A DNA stretch of 64,000 nt, taken from positions 8,982,886 to 9,046,885 of the forward strand of contig NC_088789.1 in NCBI RefSeq assembly GCF_949628265.1, in the 5' to 3' direction. The notes under the pieces are model-generated. The model saw nothing but the letters and a program-made list of their open reading frames with translations. It was not told where the DNA came from and made no database searches. Both the position numbers and the translations under genes were made by a program. The stretch comes from Cloeon dipterum. Its lineage: Eukaryota; Arthropoda; Insecta; Ephemeroptera; Baetidae. Below are positions 13,701-23,632 of this stretch, in pieces (the stretch's first letter is position 1; the number at the start of each line of letters is the position of its first letter).

Positions 13701-15455
13701 ATCACATCAGCCAATATGGCTATCGAAATTGCCTGGACAAAAAATCGTATTGTAAAATGCAAAATAAATGGAAGTATATAAGGCAATGAAAAGTAGATTC
13801 TTCCCAGTCAGTATACGGGCGCACAAAAAGTCAATAAAAATCAGCTAGAGTTAATTACTTTATGGTTATATACAACACAAAAAGTATGTGTTTCACCTTC
13901 CATCACAAAGCACGTGTGCAATTATAGCAGAAACGCAATAACAAACATCCAACAGCTACAATGACGTCTTGCCACTGAAATTCAATTAACTCTCGGAAAC
14001 TCTCGCACCATAGTTGATGATTTCCTGAGCCAACAACAATTATTCGGAAAGGCATATTATCTTTTTTAACATAAACAATATGTATACGTATTCTTTTGTA
14101 GGGTAATATCGAACAAATCCGTCAGAGGAGTTTCATTGTTTTGAACTGTCAAACCACGATCTATTTGAAAAATTGCCGGCACCGCATAACCACATGAAAT
14201 ACTAGTCTTTTCAGAACTCAGCCTGTTAATTGGCCTCTATTAACACAGAAACAGCTATGAATGCTGTGATTTTTATTACAGTCTATGCACATATTCAAAG
14301 CCTCGGCCGTAAAATGATGAAAAGTAGTTTTGCAGCTGCGTTGGAAAAATGAATCCTTCTATTTTATGCATTGAGGAAAAACTAACGTATTTAAGAAGGC
14401 AAGAAACATCTGAGCCGCTTTCGAATCTTGTTCATAACACCTCATTGCATTTTTCAAGTTTTGACGCGTCGGTCTCACACAAGCTTTTATAGAAAACTTT
14501 TGAAACAGATGCCATTTTCACCAAGATTTTGATTGAAACGTTTGAAATTGATCTCGAGTAGCGAAATTAAACATACTGTGAGTTAAAAGAAGTGAAATGC
14601 TTGGGTGTATAACCCCAACATTAAAACATTCTGCTGCAATGCGAGAAACAAGGACCGAGAGAGCGAATAATTACCCTTTTAGCATAATATTATCTAAATA
14701 ATATGAAGTTAAAAAAGTTAAATATTTTAATTTCCAGTTGATTCCGTTGAGTCATTTATACGTTTTGAGTAATTTTCGTTTTATACGTGAGACAAAGCAC
14801 ATGATTTTTCCTTTTATAAAAAACTAATAAAGAATAATGTTTTTTTGCAATTTTGACAATTACGTTGGTGCTGTTCAGAAAAATTTCTGAAATCGAAAGG
14901 CAGAAAGTGTTTTTGCGATTGCTACCAAACAACAAACGAGGAACGATTTGCTATTGTGCGATGGAGCGATAATATCATTATGAGAACAATATAGAAACAG
15001 CCAGAAAAAAATGCCAAAGAGACAATCTAATGCGGGAAGATTTATTGGATTATTTTATTTGGTTGGTCTTTGAGCGAAAACTTTGTCTTAAGATTGAGTT
15101 TACCAACGATGAAACAAATTTCACGTCAGTGCTTGGAACAACAGCAAAAACATTTATATATTTTCGTGTGTGAAGTTTTAGATTATGTTATGAATTCACT
15201 ATTTTTTCTTCACACTACCGATATATTTTAAGGTTAATGTGCTTAAACCAGGAAAAAGACCACGTCTGAAAGGTGACAATATTTTAAGATATCGAGCTCA
15301 AGAAATCGTACCTGCTTATTTTTAAGGAAGAGAATGATGACGGTGAGGTTGGCGAAGAAACCTATGAAACCTATGAAGAAGAGGGTGACTGAGGTGGCGA
15401 GGTAGCCACTGGGCTCCATGAGGAGCTCCTCGTGGAGCCCTTCGGAGCTGTTCAT
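4720..15455 (-). CDS. Ciliary-type (pteropsin-like) opsin, 5' part only (exons 1-2)
   Basis: Two minus-strand coding exons join in frame: exon 1 15455-15312 and exon 2 4879-4720, with a GT-AG intron of 10,432 bp between them (phase 0). Exon 2 ends in phase 1 at a GTAAGT donor. The start MNSSEG was chosen because it puts an N-glycosylation site (NSS) at the N-terminus and TM1 about 20 residues later; in-frame ATGs further upstream exist. Visible hallmarks are TM1 with the GFFANLTV asparagine, the first cytoplasmic loop KNKQLWTPLN, TM2 NLVCSDF with its aspartate followed by GNP, and the conserved extracellular Cys (VLC) three residues before a Tyr at the bovine E113 position, then YGFFMSLLG. 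This combination resembles insect c-opsins (pteropsins), light receptors of the brain. The TM7 retinal-binding lysine, the DRY-like motif and all later exons are not found in the window and probably lie to its left. If that lysine were missing, it would be another rhodopsin-like GPCR. Confidence 0.85.
5109..5121. promoter_or_regulatory. X-box-like palindrome (RFX-type site)
   Basis: GTTGCTAGGCAAC is a palindrome of two 5-bp arms around TAG. It matches the general X-box form (GTTGC, short spacer, GCAAC) bound by RFX factors, which regulate ciliary genes. It lies about 230 bp upstream of opsin exon 2, inside intron 1. Binding is not shown by sequence alone. Confidence 0.3.
6749..7143 (+). mobile_element. 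SINE-like element, copy 1 (subfamily A)
   Basis: Begins CAGCCCGTT, contains GACTCGAAATGCT, GCTGGGAGGCGCACC and GACTCGCCACTTGCTGGT, and ends with GAGCTCACGGGAAGTGCTG. It is interrupted by about 60 bp of AT-rich sequence near 6975-7040. It lies about 110 bp from copy 2, which is inverted. Confidence 0.75.
7250..7440 (-). mobile_element. SINE-like element, copy 2 (partial, subfamily B)
   Basis: Minus-oriented match to the 3' half of the family: ATGGGCGCAC, GAAACCCTAGACATTCGTCCC and GCAAACCAGCAAGTAGCGAGTC. A diverged trace of the 5' end (AATGTGAGCCAATGGCTTGG) sits at about 7580-7603, so the copy may once have been full length. Confidence 0.65.
11741..12164 (-). mobile_element. SINE-like element, copy 3 (full-length, subfamily B)
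   Basis: The best subfamily B copy, about 424 bp. Read on the minus strand it starts CCCAGCCCGTTGGCTCGCA and passes through GTGACTCGAAATGCTCAAAT. It ends in GGGATAAAAAGAGC plus an A-rich tail, the layout of a retroposed SINE. An open frame of 112 codons across it is incidental. Confidence 0.8.
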
Positions 15456-16221
15456 GGCGGCACCGTGCAGGGCCAACTGCAACAATCGCCCGCCTTGCCG
15501 GCTGATATACTGGTTGTCAGGCATGCGCTGCCTAAACCACCCCCTCGCTCGCTCGCTCCCTTCGCACGTCCGCCGCTGCATCAACCGAATTTCTCTCACG
15601 CTGCCGCCGGATTTTCGGCACATCGCTGCTGTTTGTTAGCTCATTTGTTTCCAACTTACTTAGGATTAAAAAGCTCGGATAGGATAGGCGCACCAGCGTC
15701 TGATGCGTATACTGTGCACTCGTATTGATGAATATTAATGCATGGATGTTGGCTGTGCTTTTAGCGAGCTTATGGTAATATATTGTTTGCGTTCGTTTGA
15801 GTGCTTATTGACCAGCTGAAATGTTTAAATTTTATTTTTCATATTAAAAAAATGATTGATTTTTAAGGAAAGCTCATGACATGTTAAGTTAGAGCTGCAA
15901 ATGGTAAGAACGATCAATTACAGGTGAACCATCATAAATATTGCAGATGAGTACCTAAAAGCGACAACAGCGTGAAAATGACTCAGTATAAAATTTTGAC
16001 ATGCTTTGAAATGTTCAGACGACGCAGGAGATCTTAAAACAGTTGTATCGAATAAATGCATAAATAAAATTAAATTCCAAATAATAATTTAAAAAATTAT
16101 TTTTACACCAGGGGGCACTATAATTTATTGAGCAATCAGTTACCACGTTTTTTTCCAATAAAAACTTACAATATATATAAAATTTCTGGCAAGCGAGCAA
16201 AAATATATTAATATTGTTTTT

Positions 16222-16591
16222 ATAACCTCTGCTCAGCACATCCCATGGGCTATGAGTTCACCAGGTTTTAATAATACCGTTGAGAAGATAACATCGGGCC
16301 CGAGTGGCCGCAGAAGAGCTTGGGCCCAATGCGGCCATCTTTTCGCATCCCCGCAACGAGGTCTTTTATTGAAACACCAGGCATTTGTCCCTAAAGCAGC
16401 TGGAAAGGAGCGAAAACCAGCAAGTGGCGAGTTCGCTTCGGTGCGCCTCCCAGCCCGTTGATTTATTTGAGCATTTCGAATCACTAAATTCTCTCTAACA
16501 TTGGGCAGCCAGTGTTAGATAACCGAACTGCTCAAATATCTCCCACTGATTTGAAACTCTTGAGAATGCCTTAATATGTGAGCCAACGGGC
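16222..16591 (-). mobile_element. SINE-like element, copy 4 (subfamily A)
   Basis: Near full length. On the minus strand it runs from CCCGTTGGCTCACATATTAAG to the subfamily A 3' end GTGCTGAGCAGAGGTTAT. It shares CCAGCAAGTGGCGAG and GGTGCGCCTCCCAGCCCG (plus-strand readings) with other copies. Confidence 0.8.
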
Positions 16592-17820
16592 ATAGCGTGT
16601 GTTAATGTGCCAAAAATAAAGTTTTATCGAGTGATTCCTGGTATAATGAATATATACAATTATTTAAATAAAACATTGCGGTACAGAAGAATCTGTTTCA
16701 GCTCTTATTAAATTCTTAGCTAATTTTGAACCTTTTGATAAGTGGAACTGTGTCATCTCGGAGGGAAGGATTTTCATTTACAAGGATCTGATGAGAAGTA
16801 ATTCAAACACTGCTTAAGTCCGTTGCTCAATAGGCAGCTTTTGGACGAAATGAGTTTCCTGTTTAACTTACCCCCCTTGAAATGCATGACCAAGAGCACG
16901 CAATAAGCCTCGTGTTTATTTCTGCACTTTGCGCTTTCCTTGCCTGTTGGAATGACTGCAGAAATGCTGACTTGTTAGGTGAAAAGGAGACGTCTAACTG
17001 CACTTAAATGATTACCAGCTGGATTTCTCTTCAGACAGAGAATGCAGCATCACATATTAAATCGAGATTCGAAATGCATCTCTACATGTGTCTTGTTTAT
17101 TCTTGACTAGATAAGAGCTCTTTTCGCTACAATGGACTGAGATAGTTGCTAAGCACTGAACGGCAGACAAGTTGTTGGAACAGCGCTTCATAATATACAT
17201 TTTCAATTGCGTTGAAAAGCTAAAAATTTATCAAGGATAGTAATAGTGTTTTAACTCCAAAATCATAAATAATGAAGTCAAACAATTTTGAATAAATGCC
17301 GTGACTTTGATACAAAACTTAATGCAAAAAATGCAAGTTGGATAAAAAATTTCTGCTCTTCAAGGGAAATTTATGGCTTTCAAGTAAACTCAATTTATCA
17401 AGCTGGTGGAATCATTAATTACCAGACTCTCATCGACCCCATTCAACGAAGAGACATGACAACAGGTTAGCCGTTCGTTCGGATGTTATGCAAATTAATG
17501 TCAGCCCATCTGCTCCTGATAAAACAAACACAGTTACGTAGATCTGTGGATTAATCATTGACCACCATAGTGACTTAACAAAAAGTTACGATTTCTGCCT
17601 TGTTACTGAGTGAAAATGATTTATCACAAAAATGATGGTTTGGTATTGTTTATTGTAAACTGTTCTTTAACCCAAAAATTGCTTTTAAGCATACTCAACA
17701 TTTTGTTACAACAGATTTGAACCAACAATAAAAATGCACTCTGGTTTATTCATAAAAGTTAATCTAAATTTGCGAAAAGATTTGCAACACACACTTATGT
17801 ACACAAATTCAAGCAAAGTA

Positions 17821-18017
17821 AATGACGGAGAAATAATGGAAAGTGTCCTCGTTGGTTGAAGTTGAGATTTTTATTATTCTCGACATGTTTGTACCTGAGA
17901 ACCTACGTGTTTAGACCCCCTCATGACTAGGGCACCAGTTGGAGCCGAAACATGTTGAGAATAATATAAATCTTAACTTCAACCAACGAGGAAAAGTTCG
18001 ATCATTTCTCCATCATC
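17821..18017. mobile_element. Long-hairpin MITE
   Basis: Two arms of about 70 bp are inverted repeats of each other. The left arm contains CCTCGTTGGTTGAAGTT and ATTATTCTCGACATGTTT. The right arm contains AAACATGTTGAGAATAAT and AACTTCAACCAACGAGG. The outer part GGAGAAAT...ATTTCTCC also pairs. A loop of about 55 bp separates the arms. There is no coding content. It is typical of a foldback or MITE-type non-autonomous DNA transposon; the target-site duplication is unclear. Confidence 0.8.
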
Positions 18018-19299
18018 AGAAATGTCTCCCTTTAGGGAAAATTTTAAACCATGAATGCATTAATCACCAATTAAAATATAGTCTCTAAATTCACCCTTGA
18101 ATTTGTGTTCTAAGAATATGAAGCGAGCGGAATACCGGTTGCGCGATTATTAAACAGTGTACAATGTGCAATTAGCGTCGCGTTAAGGGTCTGACGTGAG
18201 CTAAAGCGATAACGAGCTGACAGCGAGCAACTCACTGTTGAGCTTCAAATAGATCATCTTTATGCGTGCTACGCTTCTTACTCCTATTATGAGCTCACAT
18301 CAGCCTCATTTTGATTTTCCTGCTTTGAATGCAGCTAAACTTGAGAATGGCAAACGAGAGGGAGAGGCAAAGCAGATTGGCGTTGACATGTCTTCTGCGG
18401 ATTTATATGCATGCACCGCAATTTGATCTATGCGGCTCCACGCTCTTGGCTGGCGACTAATAATTCATCCAGGTCAACATTTTGACACGGGAAGGGCATT
18501 CCCTTGATGCAAAATGCAAGCACGCGTCTGATTAAAAATTCATGAGTATATATACCGTCTGAGCGAACGCAACTTTCCTTTCAAGTGCCGCGCGAAAGGT
18601 TAAGTCTCCTTCTAGATATAGAGTTTAGCTTCACTCTGTTCTTGTCTGTGACAAATGACATTCTCACGTTTGGGCAAAAAGTGAAAAGGCTCATTGTTGG
18701 AAATCGTGCAGCAAACGCAGAAAACGGTTTGCCCGATCAGCTGCTTTATCTTGCAGCACCAAATATCATCCAGCGGAGGAGCTGCACTGAGTTGGACAAT
18801 AAGAAAAAATAAAAACGAGAGACGTGTCTAACAGACATATGCATACATTGTAGCCGTTTCGGGTTTATGCTCTGCAAAGTAGAGGGTGTCCCACATTGAA
18901 ATTTTTATCTTATTTAAAAGTACTGTAGCTGTTTACCAACAACTCAACATGATCATTCTATTGATAAAAATGTACCTTTGTCTCCTAGAAGTGACACCCT
19001 TTCGTGCGGGTTATATATTGTAAAGTAACGTTTAAACAGAACATTTAATTCTGCAAATTAAGAATGCTTTGTGTTTTTCGATTTTTTGAGAAGTCTAGCA
19101 GGATGAGTAAGTGCTTATAGCCAAGCGTGGCCACCGAAAGCTGGCACATCTCGTCAAAGGTCGATTGACCTTTGAAAAACCAGAAATAACATAATATATA
19201 AATTAAGTTTTTTAAATTGTAGAAAATATCTTATCACGGATCTAAAACGTGTATGGTTCAATATATGTAAATGGTTCAATACATGAAAATTTTGCTTCT

Positions 19300-19683
19300 C
19301 AAAAAGGCATTCGTAAGAGGGTCAAAGCAATGCAAGATGTTTGAGCAGTTCGTGGAACTAATACTGGCTGCCCAATGTCAGAGTTGGCAAAAGGTGTGCA
19401 AAATTTAGTGACTCGAAATGCTCAAAAAGCTCAACGGGCTGGGAGGCACACTGGCGCCGACTCGCCACTTGCTGGTTTACGCACCTTTCCAGCGGCTTTA
19501 GGGACGAATTTCTGGCGTTTCATTAAAAAACCTCGGTGTAGTGAGGCAAAAAGATGGCCACATTGGGCCCAAGATCCTCTGCGGCCACTCGGGCCACTTG
19601 TTCCATGTTATCCACTCGGCGGTGTTATTATGGGACCTGTTGAGCTCATAGTCCATGGGAAGTGCTGAGCAGAGGTTAAAAAA
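19300..19683 (+). mobile_element. SINE-like element, copy 5 (subfamily A)
   Basis: Plus-oriented and well preserved. TTTAGTGACTCGAAATGCTC, CAACGGGCTGGGAGGCACAC and TTGGGCCCAAGATCCTCTGC are followed by the subfamily A 3' end GTGCTGAGCAGAGGTTA and a short A-run. The first ~25 bp of the consensus are missing or diverged. Confidence 0.8.
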
Positions 19684-21861
19684 TGGCTTTCCAAAAAATT
19701 TTTGAGCTCAAATTTGTGCAATTCAGGCACTACCGTACAAATGAAAACGACACCAATGTACACTTAAATGTATTTGAACCCACGTTAAACGTGGACTTAC
19801 ATTTAGCACATGCTGCCCACATGTGACGTATTATAGGGCTGCTCGCTGCTGAAAATCTTTTGGGCTGCTAAATGAATTTAGGGTAACCAATAAAATGACC
19901 TATTTTGCATATAAATTTAAATTGAGAAGTAATAGTTGAACCGTAATTTCTTCAATAATTTCCTTCATATAACCTCATTTCATCTGACAGGTGATTTCTT
20001 CCTCATTTGACATTTACATATTCTGTGTTTCCTTCTAGTTAGTTGATACATCATTGGAATTAAAAAGGAAATTGAATACTAGAACTGTAAGGAGTGACGT
20101 TGAAAGCAATTTGAGCAGTAAATAAACTAGCTTTTCATCAAATATTTATGAGTGGATAAATTTTGTTATATCGCATCGGGACTGTGGAAATCAACTTTTT
20201 TTCTGCACACGGCAGAGTGACATAAAAATATAGGAATGGATGCAGTTTGATCATTCATTTGGAAGTGCTCAAACACCAAGGTGAAATTTATGTCGCGTCT
20301 ATTATTAGAAACGGCACTTGTATCTTATATGCTAGCCGAATTTCCCAAATTCAAATGTAAGTGTTCCAAATTCAGCTAGTAAATGTTGCAACCAGCTATT
20401 TATGGATGTTTCGAGATTACTCACAGCTTTTAAAATATGACTGACTAGATGCCTAAACACCAAGACTAGTCCAAAACTCGACCAGCTGTGACATACTCAT
20501 CTAGAAATTTGGAAGTTTGACAGAGTTTTGAAAAAGCCGAAACTTGCTCATACTCGTCCAGCTTCACAGAGTTAGAAAAGACCCGTGCCTTCTGGGATTA
20601 ATTAATGCAAGTGATGCCTTACGAATTTACAGCACCCCTAAATTACGTGCAGATTTAAGCGGCCAAATAGAAGAAGTTAAAGTATTATCAAAAGGTTATT
20701 CAGCCATGTAGTTAACACTTTGATAATGGTGAAATTTGCCTAACAACCGGGAAAAGAATATTGTTGTGTAACATTTGTTTCACAATAACTGTCTATTAAG
20801 CGGTAATAGATTTATCGCCTCTTATGGAAGTGGGTTTCCGCTATGGGATTTTGTTTTGAGATTGCAAAAATAATAACTATTCTAGTTATTTATAACCACA
20901 CTCACATTAAGCTCAGATTCACTCGCACACGTGCTGCTAATTTTATTGTTATGCAAGGTGTGTTTAATCGGATTATTTTAGCACGCATCTCGTCCGCTTT
21001 TCGAGGCGTGACCTGCACGTTTATCGCGCTGGTTGCGCATTTGGTCTCGCTTTCTCTGCCGCGTGGCGTCTGCAGGGATTGCTAAATCTGTATGGCTCGC
21101 ACAGAGTAATTAATTTGATTGCGGCCGACGACGTTGAATTCTAACTGCTTTGATTAACCACCGCGGTTCTTTGTTGCGCCGACTACTCGGACGGCACGAA
21201 ATCCGACGCAAGGGAGTAAGAAAGAGTAGTTGCAGGCTGAGGGCACGCTAATTGTGCCGCAAACTGCCTTCCTGCGCCCTTGTGCCTTTGTTGTGTAAGA
21301 TATGTGGTGTCCACGTGACAGGGTAGTAATGTAGCTCACTGCTTCTCTAAGTACTAAATGATTTATGATGGTTGAATAATGCTAATCCCCCTGCGGCTAT
21401 TTAGCTTTTACTAGCATGCAAAATGGGGATTAACCCTTTCATTACCCGTTCGGCAGATGCGCACTTGTAACAATTCGCTTGATTATAAATAGTTACCTAA
21501 TAATCAGAAATTAATAATGTAAATAACCTGACAGCCTACCTGTTGATCGCTTTTCTTGATAGCCAGAGAATTTAGTTTGAATGGCAGAGTAAACTCACAA
21601 AGCTATGACGGTAAGTTACTTTCATCCACGTTTGTTCTATAGCAAAACATTCCACTAATTTTGTAATTCTCACCTTACTGGGGACAATGCTAGTATAGAT
21701 TTGTACGTTTTATCTTTGCTGCTATCTTGTCAGAATATTTGCCCACGAAATGGAGCAAATTCAAATCAAAACTAATTGTATTCAATTAATGGTGAAATAT
21801 TTACAGGTATACCATTTTGAATGATAAAAGTTTCACAATAAAATCACATTGAAAATAATTA

Positions 21862-21958
21862 TATTAGAATAACCAAAGCTGCCTCATATAAATGCTGGAA
21901 ATAGTTGTACGCCGTTGGCGTTTAATAAATATTCTATCTATCTATTAGAATAATCAAA
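21862..21958 (+). mobile_element. 5'-truncated LINE-like insertion with target-site duplication
   Basis: A 65-bp insert (21878-21942) ends in TTTAATAAATATTCTATC plus TATC-type units, a tail common to invertebrate non-LTR retrotransposons. It is flanked by a 16-bp duplication, TATTAGAATAACCAAA (21862-21877) and TATTAGAATAATCAAA (21943-21958), with one mismatch. This is the signature of target-primed reverse transcription with severe 5' truncation. Confidence 0.7.
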
Positions 21959-22182
21959 TATTTCTTTAGGAATTGGATTTGCTCACACTTAATCTCACTT
22001 GAATAAATAATACAATAATACCCTGAAAAAGCAAACTCATATCTGAAAATTGATACAATAATATTTTTCTTGAGTGACTTGAGCCGTTCTTGAGGCACGA
22101 CAGCTTCCGAAATCCAATTACGTCCGCTCTCGCGCTTGATTTATCTGCCGACTTGATTCAGAGAGTACGCTCGCGATTTTTT

Positions 22183-22183
<1 letters not shown>

Positions 22184-22256
<73 letters not shown>

Positions 22257-22276
22257 CTCTCTCTCTCCTCTCTTCA
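22184..22276. repeat. (GT)n followed by (CT)n microsatellite
   Basis: About 36 GT units followed by a short CT-rich run. Apparent open frames on both strands are simply translations of the repeat. Confidence 0.97.
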
Positions 22277-23390
22277 GTGCTCCGCGAAAGTGCAGCAACA
22301 GAATACATATATCTCTCCTCATATACTTTCTTTCATAGCGCGCGAAAAAACAGAGGAATATGAGCTGGGGCTGGGGATCAATGAAGTGTGTTGCAAGCGA
22401 GCAAACTAATCTCTTAAGCACTCGTTCCTCTTATTCTTGCTTGCTCTGGGGTGCGTTGCCTTAGCATTCTGGGCAGACGTCGTCGTTTTCTGTCCTTGTG
22501 TACCAACAAGCTATCTGTCAAAAAAGGAGAGAAATGAGAAACAATGGAAGAGAACGAAGAGAATCCCAGAGACCTATAATCTCTTCATTTCACAACTCCC
22601 AAAGCAAGTGCAACTAGATTTTTCTCTGCTTGTCCGCTACATTAGAGTACGCAATTTTCTTCTAAAGAAGATGGTTTTAATGTTGCATAAATTTCCTTCG
22701 TGTAAACAATTTGGTGTACTCGAGCTCGCACTGTGGCCACTTGTTTTATCTTGCTAAGCATTACAGACGACCGTTATTGTATAATTTTGAATTAGGAACT
22801 TTCTTTCCTTCAGGCTTTTACTCGTTTAGCCAAATTTATTCATTTTGTATCATTTTTGGTTTTGGTAACCTTGAAGAGGCTTTTAAAATCAAGAGGGAAA
22901 TCTACGTTTTATTAATTAATTTTAATCAGTTTTTCTAATTTGAATGGTACCAAACCGTAAGTTACCAAAAAAATGCTATTGTCCTTTTTGTAAAAGGACG
23001 TTAAAAATCTACACGACATTATGTTCAATATAATTGGAATCACATTTAATTGATACATTAAATATCCAAAAATATTTAGAAGTATATAGTTTCAATAATA
23101 AGTTATGTGCGAATATGTTAAATCAAAGTTCCCTCGCAAACGTGCCAGAACGCTTGATTAATATTTTGCACATTTCTATGAAAATTTTTATTTGTGAAAT
23201 CCGTTGTGTCTGTTTGGGTCTGCGTTCCTTAAAATTTTCGAGAATGTAAAATTTATGAAAAAAATATAAATAAATAAATAAATATAAAATCAGATTCGCT
23301 CACTGATATAATTAGCTCATACTACAGTAGTATAATAGAAGATTCTCTCTAAACTTCAGTAATTGCACTCTGATCGATCATAAGCCACAA

Positions 23391-23632
23391 GGGGTCTCAG
23401 CCAGTCGCGCTGCGCCGCGCGCTGGCTAATATTTGGGTCACGTGGTCAGCTACCTGCCACCGTAAATTTGCCACCGGTCGAAAATTTTCGAAAAATATTG
23501 AAAAGTTGGTCTCCGGCTCAGCACAATCAAACTTCTCACTTTGAAATTTAGTCAGCCACCGGCTAAAATGCTCAGCTGTCGCCGCCGGCACAACATTCGG
23601 CTGCAACCGTTTCAGCCGGCAGCGCTGAGAAC
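23391..23632. repeat. GC-rich island with CTCAGC ends, possible DNA element
   Basis: A sharply bounded GC-rich block of about 240 bp in AT-rich surroundings. It begins GGGTCTCAGCCAG and ends CAGCGCTGAGAACTC, so the ends are short imperfect inverted repeats (G-TCTCAGC). The interior repeats CAGC/GCCGGC words and has a TCGAAAATTTTCGA palindrome. No coding signal. Only one copy is in the window, so the call is tentative. Confidence 0.35.

Larger units (their letters stand above)
4880..15311 (-). other. Opsin intron 1 (10.4 kb)
   Basis: AT-rich non-coding sequence bounded by a GTACGA donor and a TGTTGCAG acceptor on the minus strand. It contains three copies of the SINE-like family (6749-7143, 7250-7440, 11741-12164), the X-box-like site, and a TATATAAG at 13775-13782 followed 33 bases later by TCAGT, which resembles a core promoter but has no recognisable gene downstream. 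The rest shows nothing I can name. Confidence 0.6.

Noticed and set aside
13775..13812. TATATAAG plus TCAGT initiator
   Set aside because: Spacing is a little long (35 bp from TATA to +1) and no exon or open frame follows; kept only as a note in the intron description.
22090..22421. Cys-Val or Thr-His repeat proteins on both strands
   Set aside because: Translations of the (GT)n microsatellite.
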